Assembly: GCA_033557835.1 (NCBI GenBank)
Contig: JAWQRO010000165.1
Location: 1-51,546, forward strand
Reading direction: 5' to 3'
DNA length: 51,546 bases
Source: Helochares maculicollis
Taxonomy: Eukaryota > Arthropoda > Insecta > Coleoptera > Hydrophilidae
The translations under genes were made by a program, and so were the position numbers. Position 1 is the stretch's first letter. Each line of letters starts with the position of its first letter. Below are positions 32,284-46,230 of this stretch, piece by piece. A model generated the notes under the pieces. It worked only from the letters and a program-made list of their open reading frames with translations, was not told the origin of the DNA and did no database searches.

Positions 32284-34024
32284 AATTCAGTGTGGCTTTA
32301 AAAGTATAGATACATATCTTGAGTTGTATTTACTGGTGTAAACAAAACTCTTACAGATCACTTATCCAAATGCAGCTGCGTTTTAATTTGGCTACTTTAT
32401 CTTACAATCATGAATTGAATTTAAGGCAATTCAGGCAGCTGATGAATTATGAAGTATATACTTATGCTTAAATTAAAATAAATGAAACAGAGAGATTCAC
32501 CATTTCATTTTCAATCTACTATTTGCAAATCTTATATAAATTCAATTATATTATGCATCTACGTACTATAAATCTTAGAAATATTGAAAACGTATTTTTA
32601 ATGTTTAACTTTAAAAGCAAACGGCTTGTCAAGAGCCAATTGGGCGCAATTGTGGCAAGTTGTTGGAGTAGTATATGGATGATTAAATTGTGTCTTGCTT
32701 TATTTTGCTTAAAGTTGTGATGGTAAATGATGGGTAAACTTCCAGTCATAGTAAAGATGTCAAAGTTAGTCATAATTTGATATTGAAATTTGTATAAAGA
32801 CGAGAGTGATTGTGTCTATGCAAAAGTGTAACTGTAGATTGCTATCCAAAATATCTTTGAAATTCGTTCAACTTTTGGGATACCTAAAGTTCGTTTCTAA
32901 ATGCTTTCCGGATTTGTTTCAGATGTTTCCAAACTAGTGAAAGGTTACACTTCAATTGAATGAACATGTTTTCAAGTCTTTATTTTGGATTCGATTGGAT
33001 CTCATAAAATCGCGCTAAAATGTATTATCCATCAGTCGGCCAAATTTAGATTTTTTTCGATAATGAAGTAGTTGTTTCGGAAATCCAAACACCATTGTTT
33101 TTCGCAAACCCATTTGCTATATTTGATGGAATAGATTACTTGCTACTATATGGATCTTAGATGTTAATCTTTTGGACAACTTTTCCAGAATAATTGAAAA
33201 TACGCATATACTTATTTAAAACTAACCTTAAATATACGATTGTATAAACTGCATTACATAAGTAACACTCTATATATAGAGTTATCTTTTCTCGGGTTTT
33301 ATACGAAGTATTTCCAGTCGAAAAAGTTTTTGGAGTTGATTTTGACTTTTAAAATTTTTGTGTTTTGTGTTTTAAACGCGAGGTTTTGACTGTTTATGTT
33401 CTTTATGGTATTGTGCCTATGATCTTTGGTGGCTGTAAGATTTTTGTTATTTATTAAAGAATATCACTTTACATGTATTAAATACGCAAAAATGTGGCAA
33501 TTAGGTTTTGCAATGCTTTTGCGGATGTAAAATAAAACTGTTCACTTTCACTTAACTTTTGAATTTATTAAATGAAACAATAAACTGTCAAATTACTTTT
33601 AGCTGAAAAATACTTTAGCGGGATGTCATTTACTTCTAGTAGACTTGAATTTATTTCATCATGCAATGTTTGTTAAAGCTACCTTTGTGGTTTTTCTTTA
33701 TGAAGTTAAGTGTGACACTGAGACGAAAATAATTTTTATTGAAAATTAAAATCTATACTTATTACATAGATGATAATACGCATTTTTGGGTATAAAATTT
33801 TATCTAATTAAGCATCATCAAATAAAAATCAACCATGTACTATCGAAAGTTTTAATGAACCATATACACAATAAACTAGAAGCGAAGGTATCCTACAAAT
33901 TGGAATCGCCTGACCTTTGTCAAACTTAATTGTGACCCCCGTTTCGGTCACAGCTCGTAATTTCAAATTACAGCCTCCCACAAATTTATTTTTCCCTAAT
34001 GTTAACTAATTTTTAAACTTGCAG
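32284..34024. other. Intergenic DNA right of the protease cluster
   Basis: AT-rich with no coding exon recognised. It ends in a pyrimidine-rich stretch and CTTGCAG, which could serve as the acceptor of the candidate exon at 34025. Confidence 0.5.
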
Positions 34025-34146
34025 AGAACGAACAACCGAGGAAGGTAGAAGTCACCGAATCAAATGCGAAATTGGAGGAAAAAAGCCTCCGAAGACCAAG
34101 GATGAAAGAACTCTTTGATGAATTTATGCATAAGCGCTTGACGTAG
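34025..34146 (+). CDS. Candidate 3' terminal coding exon, unidentified
   Basis: After TTTTTAAACTTGCAG the plus strand opens in phase 1 and reads a charged, protein-like peptide of about 40 residues, PRKVEVTESNAKLEEKSLRR then PRMKELFDEFMHKRL, to a TAG at 34144-34146. Base composition is much less AT-rich than the flanks. I do not recognise the product. Phase 1 is the phase left by the constant part of the BTB-FLYWCH gene, so it could be a further alternative tail, or it could end an unseen gene. After the TAG the same frame stays open to 34371 (via MSFALTLGMMMERRRPEDDG). That may be chance in GC-richer DNA. There is no homology evidence. Confidence 0.35.
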
Positions 34147-34224
34147 CGTTCGGTTTTTGTAGACCCAAAAACAAATTGTTTATTCATTGAAATATTTCCG
34201 TCTTATCACTGTTTAGCAGACAGG

Positions 34225-34437
34225 ATGAGTTTTGCACTCACTTTAGGAATGATGATGGAGAGACGTCGGCCAGAGGATGACGGCGACGAGCGCCGGCGCG
34301 CGTCTCGAACTTGCAAATTCGCGCTCCAAAACTTCCACAACAATCCTGAAACGCTCCAGTTTAACAACTAACATTGCGAGCAACTCTTTGAACATTGAGC
34401 AACACGAAAACACGCGCGAGTTCATGTTACCTGACAC
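34225..34437 (+). other. CpG-richer block with candidate first exon and donor site
   Basis: The stretch 34255-34430 is conspicuously rich in CG dinucleotides (GACGTCGG, GCGCCGGCGCGCGTCTCG) in a genome that is otherwise very AT-rich. It ends in a strong donor, CCTGACAC|GTAAGTAAAT at 34437/34438, and an ATG (34424) opens shortly before it. This could be the promoter and first exon of a plus-strand gene whose next exon lies beyond the window. A small frame, 34225-34371, also opens here (48 codons, Arg-rich) without known similarity. Confidence 0.35.
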
Positions 34438-35814
34438 GTAAGTAAATAAATTTTTTTATCACCATATAGGAACGGAAAGTTAAACATTTTGCATAAACAA
34501 AAATCCCGCCATTAGATTTTTAAATTTCTGACGCACGTGTTTTTACGTTGGCCTACCGCTTGCAGTCGTTTTGTTTATAATTTTACCTTACTGTCGTTAG
34601 TTGTGTTTGTTGTTCTTGCTTTAGTTAGTTTTTTATATTTAGGAGCACATTTAGGAGGTCATAATGCAAGAAGCTTTTAGCGTTGATAGCGCGTGAAAAC
34701 AATAATAAAAAAGTTATGGATTGCCGCTTTGAGTACATTTTAGAAAACTGAAACGTTTCAGGAAAAGCTGAAAGATTTATAGGATATAGACTAAGGCGCG
34801 CTGCCAAAATGACTGTTTTTGTCATTTTACATTAATTTTTTCTCGCTACGTTTTGCAGATCGATTTCCTGATTTTCTTGTAACACAAAAAATTATTCCCT
34901 TTTGAACCTGATTGGGGTTATCAAAAATTGATAGCGAAGTTGAACAGTGGCGGAAACGATTTCTAAAGCAGAGCAGAACAGTATTAAATAGCAATTGTAG
35001 TTACTGATTAATTTTATATTAGCTTACTGCAAAGAAATATTGAATTTTCTGAGAGACAGTTATGAAACTAGTTTCCAGATCTTTTATAGAATTTTTTCGA
35101 TTTTTCATAACCGCGCTTCATCAAAGCAAGGAAATTCACGAAAGAATTTTGTAATTAATGCGCAGTTTTGGGTCTTCCTCGATTTAAGTTACCCAAGTTT
35201 TCTTTTCATGTTGTAAATTGTAAAGAAACTCTATGTAAGTTTTTCGGAATATAGAAGGTACAAAAACATCTATATTATAAGAAATATATTATATCAATTT
35301 ACATAAATTCGGTGGCGCCGATCCGCTACCTACATCAGTACAAGCTGCCCGAAGGAACTTTACATGGAATCGAGCACACTACATATATTAAATACATAAT
35401 TGATAAAGTTGTCGCATTTAAGTTTTGCAACTGTTGAACTATGACGTATATTGAAGTAATATTCATTATAAAGTTTAGGATTCAAAATTTGCCGAGAGTC
35501 AGTAAGCAGATGAATGAATATATAATTAATATAACTTTAATAAGTGGCCGATTTTGCGTTTTGATGGTTTTATTTGTCTTCTCCAATAATCACAGAGGCT
35601 ATATTTTATTTCGTTGCAGAGGGTTTCTTGCAAAAAATTTATTCAAGTCACCTTTTATTGTTACTTTTAGTTATAGTTTTTAAGAGAACATAATATTCCA
35701 TGGTTTTGCAAATTGAAGAAATGTCTACAAATCTAGTTTTTAATCCCCCTATTTTTACGATGAAAATGCATGATTTATACTGATTAATGTAAGATTATAT
35801 CCCGAAGGGCTCCA

Positions 35815-35839
35815 CTACGACATCGTCAATGATGCTTCT

Positions 35840-35893
<54 letters not shown>

Positions 35894-36055
35894 TATATAA
35901 ATATATATGTTACTATTTTAATTTTTATGGCGTATTTTATTTGTTTGGTGGTAGAGTTATGATTAAAACGCTATTTAGTAGCTTAAGATATTTAATTAAC
36001 TATGTCTTAACAGTTTCGCTTCATAATTAAAGAAGCATCCTCATAAGTGACGTTT
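35815..36055 (+). repeat. Dispersed repeat, copy 1, with terminal inverted GATGCTTCTT
   Basis: The section from about 35921 to 36055 (GGCGTATTTTATTTG, AAACGCTATTTAGTAGCT, GTCTTAACAGTTTCGC, AAGAAGCATC, AAGTGACGTTT) recurs in the same order at about 51323-51452. On the left, past the AT run, CGTCAATGATGCTTCTTAA at about 35826-35843 is an imperfect inverted copy of the right end. This gives a MITE-like outline of about 240 bp with a microsatellite inside. Confidence 0.65.
35843..35890. repeat. (AT)n microsatellite
   Basis: A pure AT run of about 48 bases inside the dispersed repeat copy. Confidence 0.95.
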
Positions 36056-38105
36056 CTTTTTAATTTTCATTACAAACAATATAAAACATCGAGTTGCAAA
36101 ACAGAAAGAATCGTATCAACATTTCGTTTATTAATATTTCGTGAATAGTAACATTTTTTTTATCATTCATTTGATGTTCTGCGCTTTTCACAATTAACTA
36201 AACAAATTAAGCTTGAAGCTGGATTTTTTTTGCAAACATATTTTTTAACTGCATTTACAAAATCTAAAAAGTCTAGAAGTGGTTGTAACGATTTGGCTAA
36301 GATTACAAGTTTATTATAGGGTAAAAGTTGTTGAATATATAAAAATTTTGTAAGAGAAGAAGCTCTATTAACAGATGCAGGCTTAAAATAAAAACGAATT
36401 GCTTATTATACATCCCAATAGTTGCAATAAACTCGACTTTTATAACTTCCCAATTTTTCAAATAAACCGTACAAGCCATTTCAGCTTGAAATCTGGAAAT
36501 ATTAATTATGCCACTTGCAGCCAAAGTCCCTGAATAGCTTCTCTAAAGCATAAAGTTTGTGATTTTTGATCTTGTAACCTTGACTACGGTAATGATTAAT
36601 ATTGAATTCTACATTTTTAAATTTTCTGAAACTAAATTTTACATATAAGTTTCCCATCTGTAGTATCGACTGGTCGACAGAATTGTTCTATCATTCTGTT
36701 AATTGAAGTTTTGAAATACGGTGAAATGCGGGCTTGGGTGTTGTTCAGTAACTATTATTACTATGCCGAATAGTTTTCATATTTGCAGATAGTATTCCAG
36801 ACAAAATTAAAGTTTTAACATCTTTATCTCAGCATCTCAACTTTATAAAAACTTAATTTTTAGCTTTAATTTAAAATGTTTTAAATTGCGCATTTTATGA
36901 CATTTTGATATGTAGATTTCTTTTGTAAATACTTTTATGTAACATTAAATTTGGTGTAGGATAGATTTATATCTACATTTTGAAACTGAAATAATAACAA
37001 TTATATTTAACCCTTGCACGTATAAAAGACGAGAGATACTTTTATTTATACTAGGAATCTTTTGTGTTTGTGAAAAATATAACGCAACGTGAAATATAAA
37101 AACGAGTTGAAATGAAGATAAAAAGGGTTGCATATTTTGTATATAGCATTTTAAAAAAATTGACCTGAGCCGAACTCATCTAAAGTAGCCCATTGATGGT
37201 TTGTTGTATTGTTTTAATCTGCCGCCACAAAATATCTATAATATAAAAAATAATGTACGCTGTTACTGAAGCGACGCGACGGACTTTTGGAAGGTAATTG
37301 ATGTGAGCTATATAAAAAATGTGTATTTACTTCGTTGCTGTCCTGCCTTCTCGTTCTACTGTTATGTAGCCTTTGCCATTATGACTATAAAAATATTCAT
37401 TTTAAAATATTATTGTAAAAAAGAATAGACACATTTATTAAAAATTTTGTATCAAAGCCTACCCTAGGACTCTCCACGCCTGTAAAACTTCAGTTAACAA
37501 TCTGTTGTAAAGGTATATTGCAAGTGTTTCATCAAAATCTCTACACTCTGTAGAAAGAAAAAAATATATTATATATACAATTTACACACATGACTATACA
37601 TTTTAGTTGAATATAAATTATGAATGTAAATTATTCCATGAATTACAAAATGCGAACAATCAGAGAGTGTGTCTTAGAATGAAGGCGAAAAACAGCAGGA
37701 GTAATTAAAAGAGAAAAGGTTCCTAAACAATCAGAATTTGCACCTTTAATTTATATTATCTGTCCACAATATTTTCATTAATGCAGGTTTCACAAAATTT
37801 AAAAATGTGGGTTTGTGTTAAACCCTTGTTAAAAAGATAAGATAAGTGTTAATGAATTGGGCAGAAAAGTTGATTGTAGATAATTATGCCAAATTTTAAA
37901 TTAATATCTAGTATTATTAAAATAAAAATATAGAAAAACGTATAAATAGGTAAAAGGAAAGTTATAAAATATTTCATATCATAATGTCTAAATTTTAATA
38001 ATTAAGTTTTGCTTGACTATGTGAATAATTTGGACAAGTAATTTAATAATAGACTCATTTAAATTTAGTTCATTTATTGACTTTTGATTTCTATTGAACA
38101 TAATA

Positions 38106-39309
38106 CTAGGTTGTTCATAAGATATTCAGATCGATAAGTAAGAGCGTTGCTGCTAGCCTAAATGTTTTTTGTTATGTTGATACACTCTTTATATTAATGT
38201 ATATGCAGTTTCATTCCAATCTGTCAATTCATTCTTTGTTTACTAGCCATTTAGTATCAACATGTCGCAGTAATTCTTTACAATGGAAAAATCACTTATC
38301 ATGTAGTGATTGAATTTTTAATTTAGGAAGGTTTAAAAGCAAAAGAAACTTATGAACGAATATTGAAAGTGTGTAAAGCCTCTTTGTCTTCAATTAGAAT
38401 AGTAGGAAAATGGGTTGCTGAATTGAAACGTGGTCGTACAAGCCTTGGAGACGATCCACGTCAAGGACGCCCAAAATCAGCAACAACATCAGAAATCGTA
38501 AAAATAATACAGGATATCGTATCGGAAAATAGTCGAGTGACTGAAAGAGATTTAGTAGAAGCCCTATAAAACTCTTTGGGCAATATAAGCAAATCTTTCT
38601 CTGAAGTATTGGGCTTTAGATTGTATGTACAAAAGCTGGAGCCTTCGCTAAAAATGGAACAAAAACACATTCGGATACGACTACTTTAGCAACATTTAGA
38701 GCGTTTTTGAAAAGGATAAAGTGCATTTTGTGCGTCGATTTATCACTATGGATGAGAATCCGAAACGAGTTCGTGTTCAGAAATCGATCAAAAAAGTGTT
38801 AGCATCACTTTTTTTGGGAGGCGAAAGGAACTTTGCTTGTGGACTACTTGCAAACTGGTCAAATAATAAGTTCTTAATATTATTGTAACCTTAAAAAAGG
38901 CATAGGAAAAAGTTTGTGAAAAAAGACCCGGTTTGCAGAAAAAAGATCTTTTTGCACCAGGTTAATGCACCGTGTCACAAAAGCATTTTGACATTGGCTA
39001 AAATCCATGTATTTAAGTTTGAGTTATTGGACCATCCACCGTATTCACTAGCGACTTCCATCTGTTTTTAGACCTAAAAAAATTAGGCGTGGAATGCTTT
39101 TTTTCATCAAATGAGGAGGCCATAACAGATGTGGAAGCGTATTTTGCAACCCTTCCAGATGCTTAATTTAGGGATGGAATTAATAAATTGGAATCTCGCT
39201 GGAACAAATGTAATGATATTCAGGAAGACTACACTGAACAATAAAGTGTATTTCAAACCATAAATTTGTGATTTTCTTATTGATCTGCAAAGCTTATTGG
39301 ACAGCCTAG
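38106..39309 (+). mobile_element. mariner-family transposon, second copy of the NAPRT-intron subfamily
   Basis: TA lies at both edges (38104-38105, 39310-39311). The ends pair as CTAGGTTGTTCATAAG and, inward from the right, CTAGGCTGTCCAATAAG. The transposase is readable from about 38330: EGLKAKETYERILKVCKASL, WVAELKRGRTSLGDDPRQGR, PKSATTSEIV, DIVSENSRVTERDLVEAL, then a stop. It resumes out of frame with MEQKHIRI and FITMDEN, where a small deletion removes the W of TMDETW and what follows. It is defective. It matches the 4036-5179 copy almost throughout, including the untranslated leader. Confidence 0.92.
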
Positions 39310-42300
39310 TACTTTTTGAAGAGCGTCACGAACTTTTGTATGGTATATTAGCATTAATGGAAATAGTAAGTATTAAGTCATATGAAATAATTTAACTTGT
39401 CATTAAAATTACCTCTACAAACTACTCATTTGCAAATACTAAATTAATGGCAATTATGATCGATTGGTGAGCAAATTAGCCATAAATCAAATGATTATTT
39501 GGCTTACGGTTGAAAGCTCTAAAGCTACTATAAAATATAGGAATTGTTTTCATAAAATAGTTGGCACACTCAGGCTGTGAGGGATATATGTAAAATAAAT
39601 TAACATGAAAAACTTAAGGCAAATAGGTATTTTAGACAAAGTACCATATGAAAAAACTAAAAAGTTGTTAAAGGAGTTAGTCTAGTAATAATATTTTGAG
39701 TGGATAGGTTATGAAAAATATGTAAAGGTTTCGAAATCTTTGTTCTGTACATTTAATCAAGAAATTTAATTGTGCAGTTTATAATACGTGATGTTAGAAT
39801 TATATTGCCTTTGAGTCTGAATCACAATTTTGGTGGCGTGATAATTTTTACCTAGTGGACTGGAAGTTAGTATCACTTGTTTTTTTTTAACTTTTCATAA
39901 GTCATATATTTTGCCTATCATTCTTGCGTATATTTTTTTTTGTATTGCTGTTTAATATAAGCTAATCTTTGATAGAGACGTTAATAATTTATTAAAAAGT
40001 ACTACGCGTTTAGCGCAGGCATAGCCTCTGATATTTATTATTGATTAATCCTATTTTTAAAAAATTGTTGTGCTAGTTTTATTGTATCAATAGCAGCCAA
40101 TATCCAGAATCAATCTGGAAAAGCATTCATGTGCCATAATTCTAAATGTGTTCAAACTCGATTCTGCTCTTGTACGTACTTTCACATCATATGAATTAAT
40201 GACCTTTTCGTCTTACATGTATACAAGAAACTTCTTATTGTCCTAAAGAACGTTTAGGTTTTCAAGACAAACTATGACAAACAAATTACTAAAAATTGTG
40301 CAATATAACCGGTTGGTATGCATTTTGAGCTATTTCAATATTATTATTAGCTCTTTAAAATAAAAGATACGTATTACAGAGAGAATCAAATTTAAAATGC
40401 CATTGTTCTAGAGATTTAATTCAAAAGATATTATGTAAAGGTCCCTATTTGAAAAGTTTGAACGTTTAAGGTGTAGTCGCATGGTAATTGGTGTTTATAA
40501 TTATTTTAGATAGTTCATTATATTAATCGATTTTAAATTCATCGTACATATGTAAACCAGGCTACAAATGACAGCTCTTCAGAAAAGCGGATATTAATGT
40601 TAGTGAGGAGGCATGAACTGCAGTGTTTATAGGGCAGCATAGGTTGAAAACGCTGTTGAGCTCTAGATTTCTTATTAACTAGTTTTAATTATGAACATGG
40701 AGTTGATTACGAAATTTTTTAAAGGTTTTGAAATAATTTGGGAATAAATCTGTTAGTCTATATTGTTAATATTGAATGGTTAATTTCTGGGGGTTTAGAA
40801 TATGAACAAAGTGCTCTGTTCTTTGGCACTTTATAAGACAGCAAAACCTGACTAAACAATAAGTGCAGGCTTAGAGCAATAGGGAATTTTATATAATAAT
40901 AAATATCGAATTAAATCTTCTAGGAAGAAGAGTGGTTTGTATTCCTAAGAGAGGCTTTTATTTATTTCTGTATATGTTATTTCTCTTTAGTCTTTATTAT
41001 ACGCATAAATAATTAGACTTTCAATAAGCAACAATGAGTTTCAGGAAAACCATAATTTATTTATGTTTTACCACATAGCTTTTATATAAGTTTGGTTGAC
41101 AAAATTGAAAAAACCCTGTTTTTTGTATCATGTATAGTAAATTTTTATAAGTGATTATCTTTTCCAAATCGCTAAAGTGTATATTTAGTTCTAATAAACT
41201 CTTAATGGCGATATTGACCTCTAAGTAGTTCCGGGTAAGCTGCTCTGTGATGTCACAAAGTATTTTAATGCAGTTTTTGTGTAAAGTCTATTCCAATATT
41301 TGTTTTTGTATTCAATTTTTAAGAGTCATTACTTAAGCTTTAATCATTCTAACGCTCTATGGGGAAAATAATAGCAAACTGTTCGTATCTAAGAATGTCG
41401 TTTTATAATTTTTACGCAATTATGGCTATATCGTTTGTGCTTTTTGAAAGAACAACCTATTGCAGAATTGATTTGATTAGTACTACCGATTTTTGTTAGA
41501 TAGCCATCTGTCATATAACTAAGTCATTATTTTCAATTGGATTTAATAATTGACAACCATAATTGTTTGAAATGGCACAAGCCCAAGCTGTGTGCTGAAC
41601 ATTGTTCATCTGCTAAGATTTATATTTATTTGTTATTTACATATAGTCGAGAAAATAATACGGGGGAATGGGAAAGAGAGAATGTGAGACAAAATTATTA
41701 AAAAACTACAAATGTTTAGACAAAATAGATCACCAAGAAAAAGCAAAACGTTAACTGAAATAATCAAAATAAATATTTAGATTTCAATAACGTGTAAACA
41801 ATGAAGATCCTAGCAGTAAGCAAAGGAGAACATCAAGATCTAAAGTTAAAAAAATGATGAGAGCAACATTGGGGCTGCATGTAGTATTAACGAACGAATA
41901 AAAATAATTAAAAAATTTGAAGGAGAAATGACTGTAAGATACATTAAAGTTCAATTGCTGCAATGGATAATTTATATCATGAAAACACCAATGGATATGA
42001 ACTAGACCAGTCGATTTTAATATAGCCCAAAGTTACAAAACGATCTATTCAAAGATAAAATATGACTTGAAAGAAACGTAATATCGACGAAAATAAGCGT
42101 TTGGAGATGACAAGTATGAAATAGAAAATAATGGAGGAAAATTACATAGATCGTTTGGACTCACGACAAATTTTATTTCACAGGGAAGAGAAGGATTACT
42201 TAGTTCATCATTCAAATAGAAAACATTAAAATACATTAGTCATATCCCAAAGAGCCGAAAGATTTGATGATACATCAACACATAATATCGTTCCACTTTA

Positions 42301-45300
42301 ATATTGTAATTTTTAGATGACGTATCGAAGTATAGGATCCTTATTGCTTTGTAAATTGATTTGTGAAAAACTATGTAACTTCTGATAAAGGACACAACAC
42401 CACCTTTACAATGTGAACAATCTTTGCATACGATATCTTTTACCTCCTATATTGTTTCAGCAATCTACTGTTTGACTTTGAAAACAATATTTATTGAGTA
42501 AACAAACTTTTGATTAAGGTTTTTAGAAAATTTTAAAATATGTTTAAATGACATTCAAGTAACATACCGCTTTATAAGCGTTAATTTGGTTTCATATCAT
42601 ATTGATGCACTTAAGACTTTTCTACGCTCTTTTATTACTGCTGAGCTTTCGGCAATGATTTTATTTGCATTATTCCACAGTTTTGGAAAATATTGCTTAG
42701 TATTAGCAATTTGCTTCAATACAGAAAGTTTTCTCTTTATTAAACTCCAATTTTAGAGGACTAATAATAATTGATGCAATTTTCACGGTTTTTACGTTAC
42801 ACCAAGATAAAGTATCTTTAGCATAATACAGGGAAGATAAGTCACAGTTCATGGCGATTCATTGTGGCTTCGCAAATATGGTACCAATCACATTTTTCAG
42901 CATTTTTGTTCTGGTTTATTTATCTTGCTAGCAAAAAAGCTTTTGTTTTTCCTCCTACAGCTACAAATTGTCTGCAAAAACAAATATTTATTAGGAACTC
43001 AGAAGATTTTGTTCTACAGCTTTCCTAAAACCTAATTGATATCGTAGTGGTGGAGAAATTGACATCTTGTAACTGCCTTTTTATACAAAAATGCATTCGT
43101 TCATTACCACGTAAGAAGAATCTAGTCAAAAAGTCACGATAGAGCTTTTTAGAATTGAGTTTTTAAATTCCATTTATTAGTAAAACTTGAAAACCTTATA
43201 TGTTTTCAATTACTAGTTATATGTGTGCACAAATGACTTAGATTTTCCCGTTTATCGAGCAGCTGTTCGAACTATATATTTAGGTTTGTTTCCAATTTCT
43301 AGTCGAATTTCGCATACATCTTATTTTTTTTAAATAGGTGTGCTTTCCACTTTTTGTCTTTCACACAGTCATCAATCAATATTTTTTATTGTTCTAACAC
43401 ATTGTAAATTGTACTTGAAAACTAAGTTGTTTTTTCAAATATAATTGCGAACTCATAGAATGGTTTTATTCATTTGTTTCCCTGTCAACAACATATCCTC
43501 AACTCAGCGTAATATTGCAATGTATGTTGCAATTTTTAAAAGAGAAATGCGTTTATCACAATATGTATTACTTAATTTCTTGGTTTAAATACTATATGAG
43601 TTGTAGATAGATTAAATTATGAATAGTCCAAAATTGTTTACGACGTGGTATTCAAAACATAACTCCAGAATTAAAAAATATACAAACTGAAAATAATGTC
43701 TATCAAATAGCAATTGCTTATAGTAATCCCTTAATACAAACAATTAGTACACGACTCATCGAATCCAGATAATATCCATTTATGGATTACCATTTAGATT
43801 GTGTAATAGAGGGGGTTACAGTGTATATGACAGATGTTAAATTACGTACAGAACGTAATACTAATATCGATGCAAGGTACTAATTGACAGTATAATTGAT
43901 TCATCCCAGCAAGAATCCTTCTTGTTGGGACAACCCATCCAGATGCACCTGACATTCTAACCAACAACGCACATCCTTCAAAGTACGTGGGAAAACCGGA
44001 AATTGTAAATGCAGTTTATTGAATAGTTTTCTATCATCGGAAATTTCAGTTCTAAGTGAAAGTTTACACCCTTGACATAAGCACATTTATTCTACAAACT
44101 CAGTGATATAATAAGTTTTATTCAAGCTTGATTTAGACTATTTCCAAGCGGAAATGTGAGGTCATAGAAAGAGGATGTGTTGACGTTTGAAAAACTACAA
44201 GACTGAAGGAAAAACTCGATAACTTGAAAATGATGCGTTGAGTTAGGATTATGCGAGCAAAAAATTTAATCCGCCTCTAGATAAGATGGAAAGAAATAAT
44301 AAAGGAAAAATGAGCCTCGAACTTATCTTACTGCGTCTTGAACTTTTCTGTCTCATCCATAGAACGATATAGGTCCTATTTAGCTTATAGATAAACAACA
44401 GTAAATGATGAATAGCAGTTCAGAGCGGCAGGAATTAAAATTTCGGCATAGAAAACGTAATTTATTAGCTCATCGTAGGCCTTTTGTTCTGCTTGGGTTC
44501 ATTCTGAAACGTTTTAAGCTCAGAGCATGTACGAAAAAGGGAACAACAGGTGTGCTGTATAATCTTATGGACCCATTATTATTCAATGCAAACGTAAACT
44601 CCATAAAGATAATCTATGGCCGAGTATATATCAAACAGTTCTTTGTTTTTTCATTTCCCATACTTATTTTTCAACTAATTGATGGCAGTCGAAAGTAAAA
44701 CAATACATAAATATTTTTCCTGTTGGTTTTAGAGCAATCACAATTTCTTTTTAAGATTTTAAGAAAAATAATAAAAATATCCACTGTTTTTAAATTATGC
44801 ATAATACACAAAGTACAAAGAAATCCAAAATTTATAACTAAAATAAATCATCATCTTATTTTTATCTAGATATTCATATTTACAATCCTTAAGTAGAAAG
44901 TGTTAGTAGTAAGTATTGCGACCATGAAAACATTTGAGCCTGTGATTTTGCTTCCAGGACTTCTGAGTCTATATTGACCATTTTTAGCTTGCCTTTTGTG
45001 ATTATATAAGTGTAAAAAACGTGAATCAATAGCAGCGTTGGAATTTTGAATTTTTAAACGTGCTTAGTTCTTAATGTATCTTTGCTTCGAATCAGACGGT
45101 TTTATTTTTTCACCGTTCTGCTCTGAATGTTTTATTTTCGATCTGTATCTTCGGATTCTGCAGTCAGTTAACTCGGACTGCTAATTTATGCTGGATTAAA
45201 TTTTCTGATATTTGTTTAGCCCCATAAAAGTGAGGTGTTTTTAATACTGAAAGCTCAATATTTCATTGCAAAATCTAGCTTTTCATTATTTAATTGTTCT

Positions 45301-46203
45301 TGGCTTTTTGGTTCTGAGCTCTTGGATTTCAAGCGTAACATGTAGTGATATTTTAAATATATGACTTAAATTTTTTAATTAGCCTGGAACTATAAGTTAA
45401 AAGTTCTTCATCCTCATGTAGCTAGTCGTATAGTCCAATAGCCTATAATTTTTCAATTCATCTCATTTTGAAACTTTGAACTTGTAATCTTTACATTTCC
45501 TTGATCAATGATTTATACAAGTATTCTTATGCTATGAATGTATGTACACGACACTTTTGAGTAGTCATCGTTTAGCATGTTTTCATGTTCATTATATATT
45601 GTCAGAAAATATTTCAGTAGCGGATTATTATTAGATGTAAATATTATTTCACGCACATTATTTGTTTCAACCTGAAAAGGACGCGAATACAATTTTTTTA
45701 AATTACTTTTGTTTTACTTTTTATGGTTCAATTAGTGTTTTAAGACTGTTTTTATGGTATATTTTAAACATTTCCTAGATTTGTCTATAACTTGCAACTT
45801 TCATGATTAACACTCGGCAATTTTCAAAAAGGTTATTTGTTGATTATCTTTAATTTATTTTCATCATTAATCTCAAGATATTTAAGGCCCTCATAAACTT
45901 TTATTTTTTTTATATATTTACGATTTTTCGAGGGTTTGCCAGTATTTGAAATGATTGTTAGTATTGAAGATCCATTAACCGTTCTGAAGGTACTTTTGGG
46001 ATAATTCTGTAGAGTTTCTTGATTAGTTAGCAACATCTTTGGCATTACATAGATTTTTGTAATTGCGAGTTTTAGGTTTCATATTACTTATATGTTTTCT
46101 GAATTTTAACATGACTTTTGGGGATTTACTTTCGATTTTAGTATTGGTATTGTTAGCTTTTTATCACTGCTTGGCACTTTAAATATTATATTTTTATTAT
46201 CCT

Positions 46204-46230
46204 TATTTGTTGAAAGACTTTCAACAAATA
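46204..46230. repeat. 27-bp perfect palindrome
   Basis: TATTTGTTGAAAG, one A, then the exact reverse complement CTTTCAACAAATA. Confidence 0.85.

Larger units (their letters stand above)
34438..38105. other. Noncoding AT-rich DNA
   Basis: No gene-like frame. It contains the (AT)n run at 35843-35890 and one copy of the repeat shared with 51.3 kb. It might be the start of a very long intron if the donor at 34438 is used. Confidence 0.5.

Noticed and set aside
43904..43930. TCCCAGCAAG...CTTGTTGGGA stem-loop
   Set aside because: Short and imperfect, at a level expected by chance over 50 kb.
44405..44698. 97-codon open frame on the plus strand
   Set aside because: The longest unexplained frame in the desert, but its sequence shows no motif and ends in AT-driven residues. 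Without homology or transcripts I do not call it a gene.
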